Position numbers and translations under genes: made by a program. Below are positions 7,751 to 15,919 of a stretch of 36,133 bases of DNA, in pieces. Under the pieces are notes generated by a model. It did not search any database and was not told the DNA's origin. It saw only the letters and a list, made by a program, of their open reading frames with translations. Each line of letters opens with the position of its first letter. The first letter of the stretch is position 1. Source of the stretch: JBFWIW01 sp050253535 (lineage in GTDB: Bacteria; Bacillota; Clostridia; Oscillospirales; Oscillospiraceae); contig JBFWIW010000029.1 in assembly GCA_050253535.1 (NCBI GenBank), positions 1-36,133 of the forward strand, read 5' to 3'.

Positions 7751-9139
7751 ATGGATATTACCAAAAACATTACGCGTTTCGCTCTTGACAGGGCATTCAA
7801 CTATCTTGAAAAAGACCCCGAAAAAAACATGCCCAAGCTCATGTCGTGGGTCGACAGATTTTCCAAAAACGGTTTTCTCGAGGGGCAGAGAAACGCCGTC
7901 CGCAAAATTGTAAACGACCCGGAAAATATCTGGTACAGGTATATATGCGATATGTGGACTGATATCGATCCCGGCGTTTTGAGGACCATTTTTGATAACT
8001 TTATAATAAACGCCAACATTACGGGTACGCCGCTACAGGAGGAAGCCCGTAAAAAATATGCCTGCAATATTCCCTGGGCCATACTCATGGATCCGACCTC
8101 GGCGTGTAATTTAAAGTGTACCGGCTGCTGGGCGGCCGAGTACGATGCCTCCAAGAACCTGAATATTGATATGCTGGACAGCATTATTAAACAAGGTAAG
8201 CAGCTCGGCATATATATGTATATATACTCCGGCGGCGAACCGCTCGTCCGGAAAAGCGATATCATATCTCTTTGTGAAAAACATGCCGACTGCCAGTTTT
8301 TGGCCTTTACGAACGGCACGCTGATAGATGAAAATTTTGCGGACGATATGCTCCGTGTGGGGAACTTCATACCGGCAATAAGCGTCGAGGGCTTCGAGAA
8401 GGACACCGACTTCCGCCGCGGTGAGGGGACGTTTGCTAGGGTAACTAAGGCCATGGCCATTCTCAGGGAAAGGAAGCTCCCCTTCGGAATCTCCTGCTGT
8501 TATACAAGGTACAACGCCGAGATGATCGGAAGCGAGGCATATTATGACGCTATGATCGCTTGGGGAGCCAAATTCTGCTGGTTCTTCACCTACATGCCCG
8601 TCGGAAAGGACGCTGTACCTGAGCTTATAGCAACTGCCGAACAGCGCGAATATATGTACAATCAGGTACGCAAATTCAGACAGACAAAGCCGCTCTTCAC
8701 AATAGATTTCTGGAATGACGGCGAGTTTGTCGGCGGGTGTATAGCGGGGGGACGCAGCTATCTGCATATAAACGCCAACGGCGACGTCGAGCCCTGCGCG
8801 TTTATACACTATGCCGATACGAATATCAGACAAAAAACGTTGATTGAGGCGCTCCAGTCCCCCCTTTTTGCCCAATACCGCAAAAACCAGCCGTTTAATG
8901 AAAACCATCTCCGCCCATGCCCTCTCCTTGATAACCCCGGCCGTCTTACCGACATGGTTATTAAATCCGGGGCCGCTTCTACCGATATGAAGCATCCGGA
9001 GGACGTGCGCGAGCTCTCCGATAAGTGTGTGCACGCCGCCGCGTGCTGGGCTGAGACCGCAGACCGCCTATGGGCATGCAGCCGCTGTAAAGAACCCTAC
9101 GTCACTTCAGATGAAAAAAAAGACGTTAAATCTGCATAA
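7751..9139 (+). CDS. Radical SAM protein with SPASM-like C-terminal cysteines
   Basis: A 462-residue enzyme. The radical SAM motif C-N-L-K-C-T-G-C lies at 119-126, preceded by a roughly 110-residue N-terminal extension, and the SAM-binding GGEP is at 161-164. Past the barrel, Cys330 (VGGCIAGG), Cys349 (NGDVEPCAF), Cys390 (LRPCPLLD), Cys426, Cys432 and a final CxxC (443-446) resemble SPASM or twitch regions that bind extra iron-sulfur clusters. The NANGDVEPC phrase is typical of SPASM proteins. Such enzymes often modify peptides, but no precursor peptide gene was found beside it. AAGGAG lies 9 nt before the ATG. The gene ends 5 nt before the strong aro operon promoter, so it is a separate unit. 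Substrate unknown. Confidence 0.88.
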   Translation: MDITKNITRFALDRAFNYLEKDPEKNMPKLMSWVDRFSKNGFLEGQRNAVRKIVNDPENIWYRYICDMWTDIDPGVLRTIFDNFIINANITGTPLQEEARKKYACNIPWAILMDPTSACNLKCTGCWAAEYDASKNLNIDMLDSIIKQGKQLGIYMYIYSGGEPLVRKSDIISLCEKHADCQFLAFTNGTLIDENFADDMLRVGNFIPAISVEGFEKDTDFRRGEGTFARVTKAMAILRERKLPFGISCCYTRYNAEMIGSEAYYDAMIAWGAKFCWFFTYMPVGKDAVPELIATAEQREYMYNQVRKFRQTKPLFTIDFWNDGEFVGGCIAGGRSYLHINANGDVEPCAFIHYADTNIRQKTLIEALQSPLFAQYRKNQPFNENHLRPCPLLDNPGRLTDMVIKSGAASTDMKHPEDVRELSDKCVHAAACWAETADRLWACSRCKEPYVTSDEKKDVKSA

Positions 9140-9144
9140 ATATA

Positions 9145-9173
9145 TTGACATTAAAAAAACGGCACTGTATAAT
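9145..9173 (+). promoter_or_regulatory. Consensus promoter of the aromatic operon
   Basis: TTGACA (9145-9150), exactly 17 nt, TATAAT (9168-9173): a perfect sigma-A consensus. The transcript would begin near 9180 and run about 225 nt before the DAHP synthase gene. A promoter this strong makes sense when output is limited downstream by attenuation. Confidence 0.9.
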
Positions 9174-9204
9174 AACTTAAATTTCAGTCCTGAGGAGCAC
9201 AATG

Positions 9205-9309
9205 ATGCATAACGTATTTTTTACAAGCACATATTATTACTTTTACTTTTTCTTTAGAAACAAAAAAGTAAAAGCGATTTATGCTGTAAAAAATGCAATG
9301 GCTTGTTAA
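9205..9309 (+). CDS. Phe/Tyr-rich leader peptide of the aromatic operon
   Basis: A 34-codon frame begins about 25 nt after the predicted transcript start, with GAGGAG (9192-9197) ideally spaced from the ATG at 9205; a second ATG sits directly before it at 9202. Numbered from 9205, residues 5-6 are FF and residues 10-17 are YYYFYFFF, so 10 of 13 consecutive residues from 5 to 17 are Phe or Tyr. There is no Trp codon. The frame ends with TAA at 9307-9309, 30 nt before a strong intrinsic terminator and 95 nt before the first aro gene. The gene order promoter, leader peptide, hairpin, terminator, biosynthetic gene is the classical layout of pheA/his/trp attenuators. It would sense charged tRNA-Phe and tRNA-Tyr through ribosome stalling. 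The coding role is inferred; the codon run is seen directly. Confidence 0.82.
   Translation: MHNVFFTSTYYYFYFFFRNKKVKAIYAVKNAMAC
9240..9274 (+). promoter_or_regulatory. Leader hairpin over the aromatic codons
   Basis: CTTTTACTTTTT (9240-9251) pairs perfectly with AAAAAGTAAAAG (9263-9274): 12 bp with an 11-nt loop. The left arm covers the last Phe/Tyr codons, so a ribosome stalled there would block the hairpin. A competing 8-bp pairing, AGCGATTT (9273-9280) with AAATCGCT (9353-9360), shares bases with this hairpin and with the terminator and is a candidate antiterminator, though short. Confidence 0.6.
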
Positions 9310-9339
9310 AGGCCAAGAGACAACGGATAATGATTGCAT

Positions 9340-9375
9340 GAGGCTACGCAGAAAATCGCTGCGTAGCCTCTTTTT
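9340..9375 (+). terminator. Attenuator terminator before DAHP synthase
   Basis: GAGGCTACGCAG (9340-9351) pairs perfectly with 9359-9370, loop of 7 nt, followed directly by TTTTT (9371-9375). It lies inside the operon leader, 30 nt before the DAHP synthase start, so it must be read through for expression. No T-box motif was found in the leader. Confidence 0.9.
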
Positions 9376-9404
9376 ATATATTTTACTTTTAGGAGGAAAA
9401 GAAA

Positions 9405-10409
9405 ATGATAACAGTATTGAAGCCCGGCGTATCAAAAGCGCAGATTGACAATCTGATAAACTGGTTTAAAAGTCGCGGGCTTGACGTTCATATCTCAGAG
9501 GGACAGTTCCGCACAATAATAGGGCTTATCGGCGACACCAGCAAAATTGATATCGAGCTTCTTGAGGGACTCGACATCATCGAATCGGTAAAACGCATAA
9601 CCGAGCCCTTCAAAAGCGCCAATCGGAAGTTCCATCCGGACGACTCGGTCGTTGACATCAGCGGTGTAAAAATAGGGGGCGGCAATTTCCAGATAATTGC
9701 GGGACCCTGTTCCGTCGAATCTGAAGAGCAGATAATAGGTATAGCGCAGAATGTCAAGGCTGCCGGAGCCACACTATTAAGAGGCGGCGCTTTCAAGCCC
9801 CGCACTTCGCCTTATGATTTCCGTGGCCTTCGCGCCGAGGGGATCGAGCTTCTGCTTGAAGCAAAAAAAGTTACCGGCATGCCGATAGTCACTGAAATAA
9901 TGAACGCCAACCATCTCCCGTTTTTTGAGGACGTGGATCTCATACAGGTGGGCGCCCGAAACATGCAGAATTTCGATCTTCTCGTTGAACTAGGTAAGAC
10001 GAAAAAACCGATTTTATTAAAACGCGGTCTCGCAAACACTTTAAAAGAACTTCTCATGAGTGCTGAATATATAATGTCCGGCGGCAATGAAAACGTGATC
10101 CTCTGCGAGCGCGGGATAAGGACCTTTGAGACCTACACCCGCAACACGCTGGATCTGTCGGCCATCCCGGTCCTGCGGGAGCTGACGCACCTTCCCATCG
10201 TAATTGACCCGAGCCATGCGACGGGAACTGCAAAACTCGTTAAGCCGATGGCCATGGCCGCTACAGCCGCGGGAGCCGACGGCCTAATGATCGAGGTGCA
10301 CAACGATCCGGCAAACGCCCTCAGTGACGGGGCCCAGTCGCTCAAACCGGAGCAATTTACCGAAGTCGCCGAAATGGTGAAGCGTATACGCGAGGTGATT
10401 ACGAAATGA
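9405..10409 (+). CDS. aroF: 3-deoxy-7-phosphoheptulonate (DAHP) synthase, type I-beta with regulatory domain
   Basis: This 334-residue enzyme condenses phosphoenolpyruvate and erythrose 4-phosphate, the first step of the shikimate pathway. Residues 1 to about 70 form a ferredoxin-like regulatory domain (MITVLKPGVSKAQIDNLINW), as in the Thermotoga-type enzyme where it mediates tyrosine inhibition. The catalytic barrel carries GPCSVES (100-106), KPRTSPYDFRG (from 131), QVGARNMQNF, KRG and IDPSHATG. It starts at an ideal AGGAGG site after the attenuator. Its TGA overlaps the next ATG. The regulatory domain adds feedback control on top of leader attenuation. Identity is certain at family level; which amino acid inhibits it is inference. 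Confidence 0.96.
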   Translation: MITVLKPGVSKAQIDNLINWFKSRGLDVHISEGQFRTIIGLIGDTSKIDIELLEGLDIIESVKRITEPFKSANRKFHPDDSVVDISGVKIGGGNFQIIAGPCSVESEEQIIGIAQNVKAAGATLLRGGAFKPRTSPYDFRGLRAEGIELLLEAKKVTGMPIVTEIMNANHLPFFEDVDLIQVGARNMQNFDLLVELGKTKKPILLKRGLANTLKELLMSAEYIMSGGNENVILCERGIRTFETYTRNTLDLSAIPVLRELTHLPIVIDPSHATGTAKLVKPMAMAATAAGADGLMIEVHNDPANALSDGAQSLKPEQFTEVAEMVKRIREVITK

Positions 10410-11239
10410 AAGTTGGCATCTCTGGGCTGGGCCTCATAGGCGGCTCCTTTGCAAAGGCATACAAAAGCGCGGGGCATACCGTTTTCGGATATGACAGGGA
10501 CGATTCCGTACAGGGGTTTGCCACGCTGTCCGGGGCTGTCGACGGCGTGCTGGATGAGGCCTCCGTTAAAACTTGCGACTGCATCTTTATTGCACTTTAT
10601 CCGCAGGCGGCAGTAGAATATCTTCAACGCATAGCGCCGTTTATAACTCCCGGCACCTTTGTAATAGACCTTTGCGGAGTGAAGCGTATCGTCTGCAGCA
10701 CCTGCTTTGATATTGCCGCAAAGTACGGCTTCACATTTGTCGGCGGTCATCCTATGGCGGGAACACATAACTCCGGCTTCAAATACAGCCGTGCCTCACT
10801 GCTTAAAGGGGCATCGATGATAATAGTTCCTCCGATTTTCGACGACATGGCGCTGTATGAACGCATCGAAACGCTTCTCGAACCGGCCGGTTTTGGGAAG
10901 ATCACTATAACCACATCTGAAAAGCATGACCAAATGATAGCATTCACTTCACAGATGGCTCACATCGTATCCAGTGCATTTATAAAAAGCCCGACTGCCA
11001 AGGCACATAAGGGATTTACAGCCGGTAGTTATAAAGACCTCACCCGCGTCGCCTGGCTGAACCCTAATATGTGGACCGAGCTTTTCCTTGAAAACAGCGA
11101 CAATCTGATAAAAGAGCTCGACTTCTTTATTGAATCGCTTATGAAATACCGCGTATCCATCGCCGAAGGTGACGCGGAAACACTCAGAGGACTGCTTGAA
11201 GAGGGCAAAAAACGGAAAGAGGAGATAAGCGGCAGATGA
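10406..11239 (+). CDS. tyrA: Prephenate dehydrogenase
   Basis: A 277-residue NAD-dependent dehydrogenase that converts prephenate to 4-hydroxyphenylpyruvate on the way to tyrosine. The Rossmann fingerprint GLGLIGGS is at 7-14, with Asp30 at the end of strand beta-2 (FGYDRD), which favours NAD over NADP. The family motif GGHPMAGTHNSG lies at 113-124, and HIVSSAF and GFKYS further on are also typical. There is no C-terminal ACT domain; the protein ends soon after the helical dimerisation domain, so direct Tyr inhibition through ACT is not expected. Start and stop overlap both neighbours by ATGA, showing tight coupling within the operon. Arogenate cannot be excluded as substrate. Confidence 0.94.
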   Translation: MKVGISGLGLIGGSFAKAYKSAGHTVFGYDRDDSVQGFATLSGAVDGVLDEASVKTCDCIFIALYPQAAVEYLQRIAPFITPGTFVIDLCGVKRIVCSTCFDIAAKYGFTFVGGHPMAGTHNSGFKYSRASLLKGASMIIVPPIFDDMALYERIETLLEPAGFGKITITTSEKHDQMIAFTSQMAHIVSSAFIKSPTAKAHKGFTAGSYKDLTRVAWLNPNMWTELFLENSDNLIKELDFFIESLMKYRVSIAEGDAETLRGLLEEGKKRKEEISGR

Positions 11240-12303
11240 AGACAATCACTGTAAACGCCTCGCGGACCTATAACGTCATAATATCAGCAGGAATTCTGAG
11301 AGAGGCAGGCGAATATTCGAGAAAAACCATAGGCGGAAAAACCGCGGCGATAGTGACAGACGACATCGTCGACGGTCTTTACGGAAAAGTTCTTGAGGCG
11401 TCTCTCACCGTTTCAGGCTATCGCGTGGTGAAATTTATTATCAAAAACGGCGAAATGTCCAAGAACGCCGAAAACTATATCGCGCTCCTTAATTTTCTTG
11501 CCGGGGAACATCTGACCCGCACAGACGCCGTATTCGCGCTGGGCGGCGGTGTTGTCGGCGACCTCGCCGGGTTTGCAGCCGCCACCTATCTGCGCGGCGT
11601 GCGTCTGGTGCAGATCCCAACGACGCTCCTGTCCGCTGTCGACTCGTCCGTTGGCGGCAAAACGGCGATCAATCTTGATGCCGGAAAAAATCTTGCGGGT
11701 GCGTTTTACCAACCCGATCTAGTCCTGTGCGACTACGACCTGCTCGCAACACTTCCGCAGGATGTGCTGCGCGATGGATTTGCCGAGGTCATTAAATATG
11801 GAATAATCGCCGATGCGGAACTGTTTGAAATTCTGAAAATGAGGGTAAATGCAAAATACGAGGAAATACTGGCTCGTTGCGTCAAAATAAAACGTGACGT
11901 CGTCTGCGCAGACGAGCGTGACACGGGAGAGCGCCAGCTTCTGAATTTCGGGCATACGGTCGGTCATGCCATTGAAGTATGCAGCCACTACGGCATCCCG
12001 CACGGCAGCGCGGTCGCCGCCGGAATGGCAATAGTCGCGCGCGCATCCGCCTGTGCCGGTATCTGCTTGCCGGACTGCTCGAATGAAATTATCGAAATGC
12101 TCAGAAGGTACAGCTTGCCGGACTGCACTTCATATAAGCCGGAAATACTGTTTGGCGCCATGCTGTCGGATAAAAAAAGGGATGGCGATTCGCTCACCAT
12201 CGTAGTGCCCGAAAAAATCGGCAGGTGCGTGCTCCGCAAAATTCCAGTCGGCAGACTCATGGAGCTTATAAGCCTTGGTCTCAAGACAGGAGCGGAGGGA
12301 TAA
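11236..12303 (+). CDS. aroB: 3-dehydroquinate synthase
   Basis: A 355-residue protein of normal AroB length, converting DAHP to 3-dehydroquinate with NAD and a divalent metal. The signature GGGVVGDLAGFAAATYLRG and the following PTTLLSAVDSSVGGKTAIN are intact. Metal ligands are present in DGFAEVIKYG (Glu), FGHTVGHAIE (His) and PHGSAVAAG (His). It overlaps tyrA by 4 nt and is followed 1 nt later by the GTG start of aroA. Nothing is missing from the active site as far as can be read. Confidence 0.96.
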   Translation: MKTITVNASRTYNVIISAGILREAGEYSRKTIGGKTAAIVTDDIVDGLYGKVLEASLTVSGYRVVKFIIKNGEMSKNAENYIALLNFLAGEHLTRTDAVFALGGGVVGDLAGFAAATYLRGVRLVQIPTTLLSAVDSSVGGKTAINLDAGKNLAGAFYQPDLVLCDYDLLATLPQDVLRDGFAEVIKYGIIADAELFEILKMRVNAKYEEILARCVKIKRDVVCADERDTGERQLLNFGHTVGHAIEVCSHYGIPHGSAVAAGMAIVARASACAGICLPDCSNEIIEMLRRYSLPDCTSYKPEILFGAMLSDKKRDGDSLTIVVPEKIGRCVLRKIPVGRLMELISLGLKTGAEG

Positions 12304-12304
12304 C

Positions 12305-13582
12305 GTGGATATTCGGATAATTAAAGCGACGCTGGGCGGTCAAGTCAGGGCGGCTGCCTCAAAATCACAGGCCCACAGACTCCTTATCTGTGCGGCGCTT
12401 TCCGATTCGAATACGCGGATAATCTGTCCGGAACGCTCGGCAGATATCGACGCAACCACCGCCTGTCTGAATGCACTTGGCGCTGCGATCACTTATGCCG
12501 GCGACGGGTTTGACGTAAAGCCGATTGATATCGGCTGCCACAGGGGGGGAAATAGGCTTGACTGCGGAGAAAGCGGCTCCACGCTGCGTTTTTTGCTCCC
12601 TCTCGCCTGCGCGCTTGGGGCCGACGCTGCCTTTTATATGTCCGGCGGACTGCCGAACCGGCCGCTCTCCCCTCTCTACGAGGAGCTATTGGCGCATGGC
12701 TGCAGAATGTCCGCTCAGGGCAGCGTTCCGCTTAAAGTTGCAGGATCGCTTAAGAACGGAAATTTTACACTGCCGGGAAACGTCTCTTCCCAGTTTATAA
12801 GCGGTCTTCTTTTTTCTCTGCCGCTTCTTTCCGGGGACAGCAGCATAATGGTTACCGGTGTGACTGAATCGGGGCCCTATATAGATATGACGGTCTCTGC
12901 TCTTAAAACTTTCGGTGTTGACATCATACGCTGCGAGGGAAATTTTTATATAAAAGGAAATCAGGCATACCGCTCCCCCGGCACAGTAAACACAGAGGGA
13001 GACTGGTCCAATGCGGCCTTCTGGCTCTGTGCCGGAGCCATAGGAGCAGGGAGAGGGAGTATCACCTGCACAAACTTAAACCCAGATTCCCTTCAGGGAG
13101 ATAAGGCCGTTACGGATATCCTCGAACGCTTCGGCGCGCGCATCATATACGGCGAAGACCGCGTGACGGTATCGCCCGGAGAACTCCGCGGAATTGAGAT
13201 TGACGCGGGAGACATACCCGATCTGGTGCCGGTTCTCGCGGCGGTGGCATCCGTTTCCGCCGGAAAAACCGTTATCAAAAACGCCGGAAGGCTCAGAATC
13301 AAGGAGAGTGACAGGCTCCGCGCTACAGCGGGACTCCTCTCAGGTCTGGGAGCCGACGTCACAGAGACGCAGAGCGGTCTTGAAATATACGGCAAAATGC
13401 ATCTTGCCGGAGGAGCTGCCGATTCCTGCAATGACCACCGAATCGCTATGACGGCGGCTGTTCTTTCATCTGTATGCGAAAATCCAGTCACTATAGCAAG
13501 CGCCGATGCGGTAAACAAATCTTATCCGGGGTTTTTCAGGGATTTTGCAGTCCTCGGCGGAATTTATGAGGAGGTCATTTAA
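12305..13582 (+). CDS. aroA: 3-phosphoshikimate 1-carboxyvinyltransferase (EPSP synthase)
   Basis: A 425-residue EPSP synthase joining shikimate 3-phosphate and phosphoenolpyruvate. It has the N-terminal SKSQAHRLLI lysine motif, DCGESGSTLRFLLPL (usual form NAGTA.R.L, here the SGSTLRF variant common in Clostridia), the RIKESDRLRA motif and the C-terminal CNDHRIAMT. I place the start at GTG 12305 because GGAGGG lies 5-6 nt ahead; a longer frame from 12275 would overlap aroB by 29 nt and has no better site. The stop touches the aroC start. The SGSTLRF form suggests class II-like active-site residues, which might affect glyphosate sensitivity, but this cannot be settled by eye. Confidence 0.94.
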   Translation: MDIRIIKATLGGQVRAAASKSQAHRLLICAALSDSNTRIICPERSADIDATTACLNALGAAITYAGDGFDVKPIDIGCHRGGNRLDCGESGSTLRFLLPLACALGADAAFYMSGGLPNRPLSPLYEELLAHGCRMSAQGSVPLKVAGSLKNGNFTLPGNVSSQFISGLLFSLPLLSGDSSIMVTGVTESGPYIDMTVSALKTFGVDIIRCEGNFYIKGNQAYRSPGTVNTEGDWSNAAFWLCAGAIGAGRGSITCTNLNPDSLQGDKAVTDILERFGARIIYGEDRVTVSPGELRGIEIDAGDIPDLVPVLAAVASVSAGKTVIKNAGRLRIKESDRLRATAGLLSGLGADVTETQSGLEIYGKMHLAGGAADSCNDHRIAMTAAVLSSVCENPVTIASADAVNKSYPGFFRDFAVLGGIYEEVI

Positions 13583-14692
13583 ATGTCGTCTTCTTTTGGC
13601 AATAACATAAAGGTATCAATTTTCGGGCAGTCCCACTCCCCTGCCATCGGCGTCTGCATTGACGGACTGCCTGCGGGGTTTAAAATCGATTTTGACGAGC
13701 TCGCCTCTTTTATGCAACGGCGCGCGCCCGGGCATGGCGAATACACAACAAAGCGCAGTGAGACCGATATTCCGGAAATTTTATCCGGGCTGGCGGATGG
13801 CGTTACCTGCGGCGCTCCTCTCGCGGCAATCATCAGGAACACCGACACACGCTCCGGCGACTATGACAAACTGCGTGATGTGCCGCGCCCCTCGCACGCG
13901 GACTTCACTGCACAGATAAAATACGGCGGGGCGCAGGACGTTAATGGCGGCGGACATTTTTCCGGCAGGCTCACAGCTCCGCTCTGCATAGCCGGCGGAA
14001 TCTGTCTGCAGCTTTTAAGGAAATCGGGTATCGAAACAGCGGCCCACATAGCCTCTGTCGGAGGCATAAATGACACCCCTTTCGACCCTGTATGCGTCTG
14101 CTCGGACGACTTTAAAAAACTGCGGGCAGCAGATTTCCCCGTTTTTGACATTTCCAGAGGGGACAAAATGAAGTCCGCTATCGCCGCCGCGAAAAACGCA
14201 GGCGACTCACTCGGCGGAGTTATAGAGTGCGCCGCGATAGGCATTCCCGCCGGCCTCGGCGACCCGATTTTCGATGGCATTGAGAGCCGGATTTCAGGCA
14301 TAGTATTTGGAATCCCCGCTGTTAAGGGAATCGAATTTGGTAACGGCTTTATGTGCGCGTCGCTCCGCGGCTCCGAAAACAACGACGGCTTTTTTACTGA
14401 CGGAAATTCCGTGAAGATGCGCACGAACAACCACGGCGGGATTTTGGGGGGCATAACGTCCGGCATGCCGGTCATTTTCCGCACAGCTTTTAAGCCCACG
14501 CCGTCAATCGCCCGTGAGCAGGACAGCGTGAGCCTCAAGCGAATGGAAAATGTGAAGCTCTCCGTTTCAGGAAGGCACGACCCGTGCATAGTTCTGCGCG
14601 CGGTACCCTGCGTTGAGGCGGCGGCAGCTATCGCGATCTATGACGCATTTATCGATTACAATAAATACAACGTTTCGGGAGGTAAAAAATGA
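13583..14692 (+). CDS. aroC: Chorismate synthase
   Basis: A 369-residue FMN-dependent enzyme making chorismate. The N terminus shows SIFGQSHSPAIGVCIDGLPAG (family form GESHG..IG..IDG.P.G). The middle has RPSHADFTAQIKYGGAQDVNGGGHFSGRLTAPLCIAGGI, a variant of the usual RPGHAD..YG.......SGR.TA signature that is seen in clostridial sequences. NNHGGILGGITSGMPVIFRTAFKPTPSI near the end matches the FMN/substrate region. The Gly to Ser change (RPSHAD) and GQSHS in place of GESHG are small departures worth noting. It begins at the base after the aroA stop and overlaps pheA by 4 nt. Confidence 0.95.
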   Translation: MSSSFGNNIKVSIFGQSHSPAIGVCIDGLPAGFKIDFDELASFMQRRAPGHGEYTTKRSETDIPEILSGLADGVTCGAPLAAIIRNTDTRSGDYDKLRDVPRPSHADFTAQIKYGGAQDVNGGGHFSGRLTAPLCIAGGICLQLLRKSGIETAAHIASVGGINDTPFDPVCVCSDDFKKLRAADFPVFDISRGDKMKSAIAAAKNAGDSLGGVIECAAIGIPAGLGDPIFDGIESRISGIVFGIPAVKGIEFGNGFMCASLRGSENNDGFFTDGNSVKMRTNNHGGILGGITSGMPVIFRTAFKPTPSIAREQDSVSLKRMENVKLSVSGRHDPCIVLRAVPCVEAAAAIAIYDAFIDYNKYNVSGGKK

Positions 14693-15831
14693 ATCTTAAT
14701 GAGCTGAGGGAACAAATCGACGCGGTGGACGACGAGCTTATACGCCTGTTTCAAAAACGCATGGAAATTTCCGCTGGCATCGCAGAACACAAAATGACGA
14801 ATAACATACCCGTTCACGACGCGGAACGGGAACGGCAAAAACTCTTTGATATCTCGTCGAAGACGGAGGAAGAACTGCGCACATATGCCTTTGCACTGTA
14901 CTCCATGCTGTTTGATATGAGCCGGTCTTATCAGGAAATAATTCTTCACCCGGAATCTAAGTTAAAAGATAAAATCCTAAATGCCGTCGATAATACGGAA
15001 AAGCTTTTCCCCAAGTATTCCATCGTCGCCTGCCAGGGTATCGAAGGCGCGAACTCGCAGATAGCCTGTGAAAAACTGTTTGATGTCCCCAGCATCATGT
15101 ATTGCAGCACCTTTGAGAGCGTTTTTTCGGCGATAGACAGCGGGCTCTGCAAATACGGCGTGCTGCCTCTCGAAAATAGCACCGCGGGCTCAGTAAATAA
15201 AATTTACGACCTTATGATGAAGTATGACTTCAGCATCGTCCGCAGCACCCGGCTTAAGATAGATCACAACCTGCTTGTAAAAAAAGGCACGAAAATTTCG
15301 GATATCAGGGAGATATACTCCCATGAGCAGGCAATCCAGCAGTGCGCCGGCTTTCTCAAATCCCTCGGTAATGTCAAGGTCACCCCCTGCGAAAATACCG
15401 CAGTAGCAGCGCGGTATGTCTCGGAATCTCCGCGAAGCGACGTCGCAGCTCTCTCCTCCAGAAACTGCGCGGAGCTGTACGGCCTCGATTGTCTGACTGG
15501 ATCCGTACAGGATAAGGGCAACAACTACACCCGCTTCATCTGTATTTCGAAGGAACTCGAGATATATCCCGGCGCCGACAGGACCAGCATTATGATGGTG
15601 CTCCCGCATAAGCCAGGCTCTCTCTACAAGGCGCTCTCGCGCTTCTACTCTCTCGGTATAAACCTCCTAAAGCTGGAGAGCCGGCCGCTGCCCGACCGCG
15701 ATTTCGAGTTCATGTTCTACTTTGACCTTGAAACTCCAATATATTCGCCCCAGTTCATTCAGCTAATATGCGAACTGCATGGGCTCAGCGAGGAGTTCAA
15801 ATACCTCGGAAGCTATTCGGAGATCGTATAA
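14689..15831 (+). CDS. pheA: Bifunctional chorismate mutase / prephenate dehydratase (P-protein)
   Basis: A 380-residue three-domain protein. Residues 1 to about 85 are an AroQ-class chorismate mutase helix bundle (LREQIDAVDDELIRLFQKRMEISAGIAEHK). About 108-287 is prephenate dehydratase with LENSTAGSV (161-169) and the catalytic TRF at 281-283. About 298-376 is an ACT domain with GSLYKALSRF and the ESRP motif (330-333) that binds phenylalanine. It turns chorismate into phenylpyruvate and should be inhibited by Phe. The usual 'QGxxGA.s' start of the dehydratase domain appears as CQGIEGANSQ. It overlaps aroC by 4 nt; an 88-nt gap follows before aroE-aroK. Confidence 0.95.
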   Translation: MNLNELREQIDAVDDELIRLFQKRMEISAGIAEHKMTNNIPVHDAERERQKLFDISSKTEEELRTYAFALYSMLFDMSRSYQEIILHPESKLKDKILNAVDNTEKLFPKYSIVACQGIEGANSQIACEKLFDVPSIMYCSTFESVFSAIDSGLCKYGVLPLENSTAGSVNKIYDLMMKYDFSIVRSTRLKIDHNLLVKKGTKISDIREIYSHEQAIQQCAGFLKSLGNVKVTPCENTAVAARYVSESPRSDVAALSSRNCAELYGLDCLTGSVQDKGNNYTRFICISKELEIYPGADRTSIMMVLPHKPGSLYKALSRFYSLGINLLKLESRPLPDRDFEFMFYFDLETPIYSPQFIQLICELHGLSEEFKYLGSYSEIV

Positions 15832-15919
15832 TCATTCGGTCTCCAGTCCGGCGCCGGGCTTTTACTCTGCTCCATTCCTGCATAGAAAGAGCTTGCCTGT
15901 ATTGCGAAAGAGATAAATA

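Noticed and set aside
8111..9034. A 307-codon open frame antisense to the radical SAM gene
   Set aside because: The plus strand has the intact radical SAM motifs in frame, and the antisense product resembles no family I know.
9180..9404. T-box riboswitch before the aromatic operon
   Set aside because: The conserved T-box sequence and specifier-loop stem were looked for and not seen; a leader peptide with aromatic codons explains the region better.
15848..15857. Palindrome CCGGCGCCGG between pheA and aroE-aroK
   Set aside because: Only 10 bp with no room for a loop and no clear T-run; expected by chance in GC-richer DNA.
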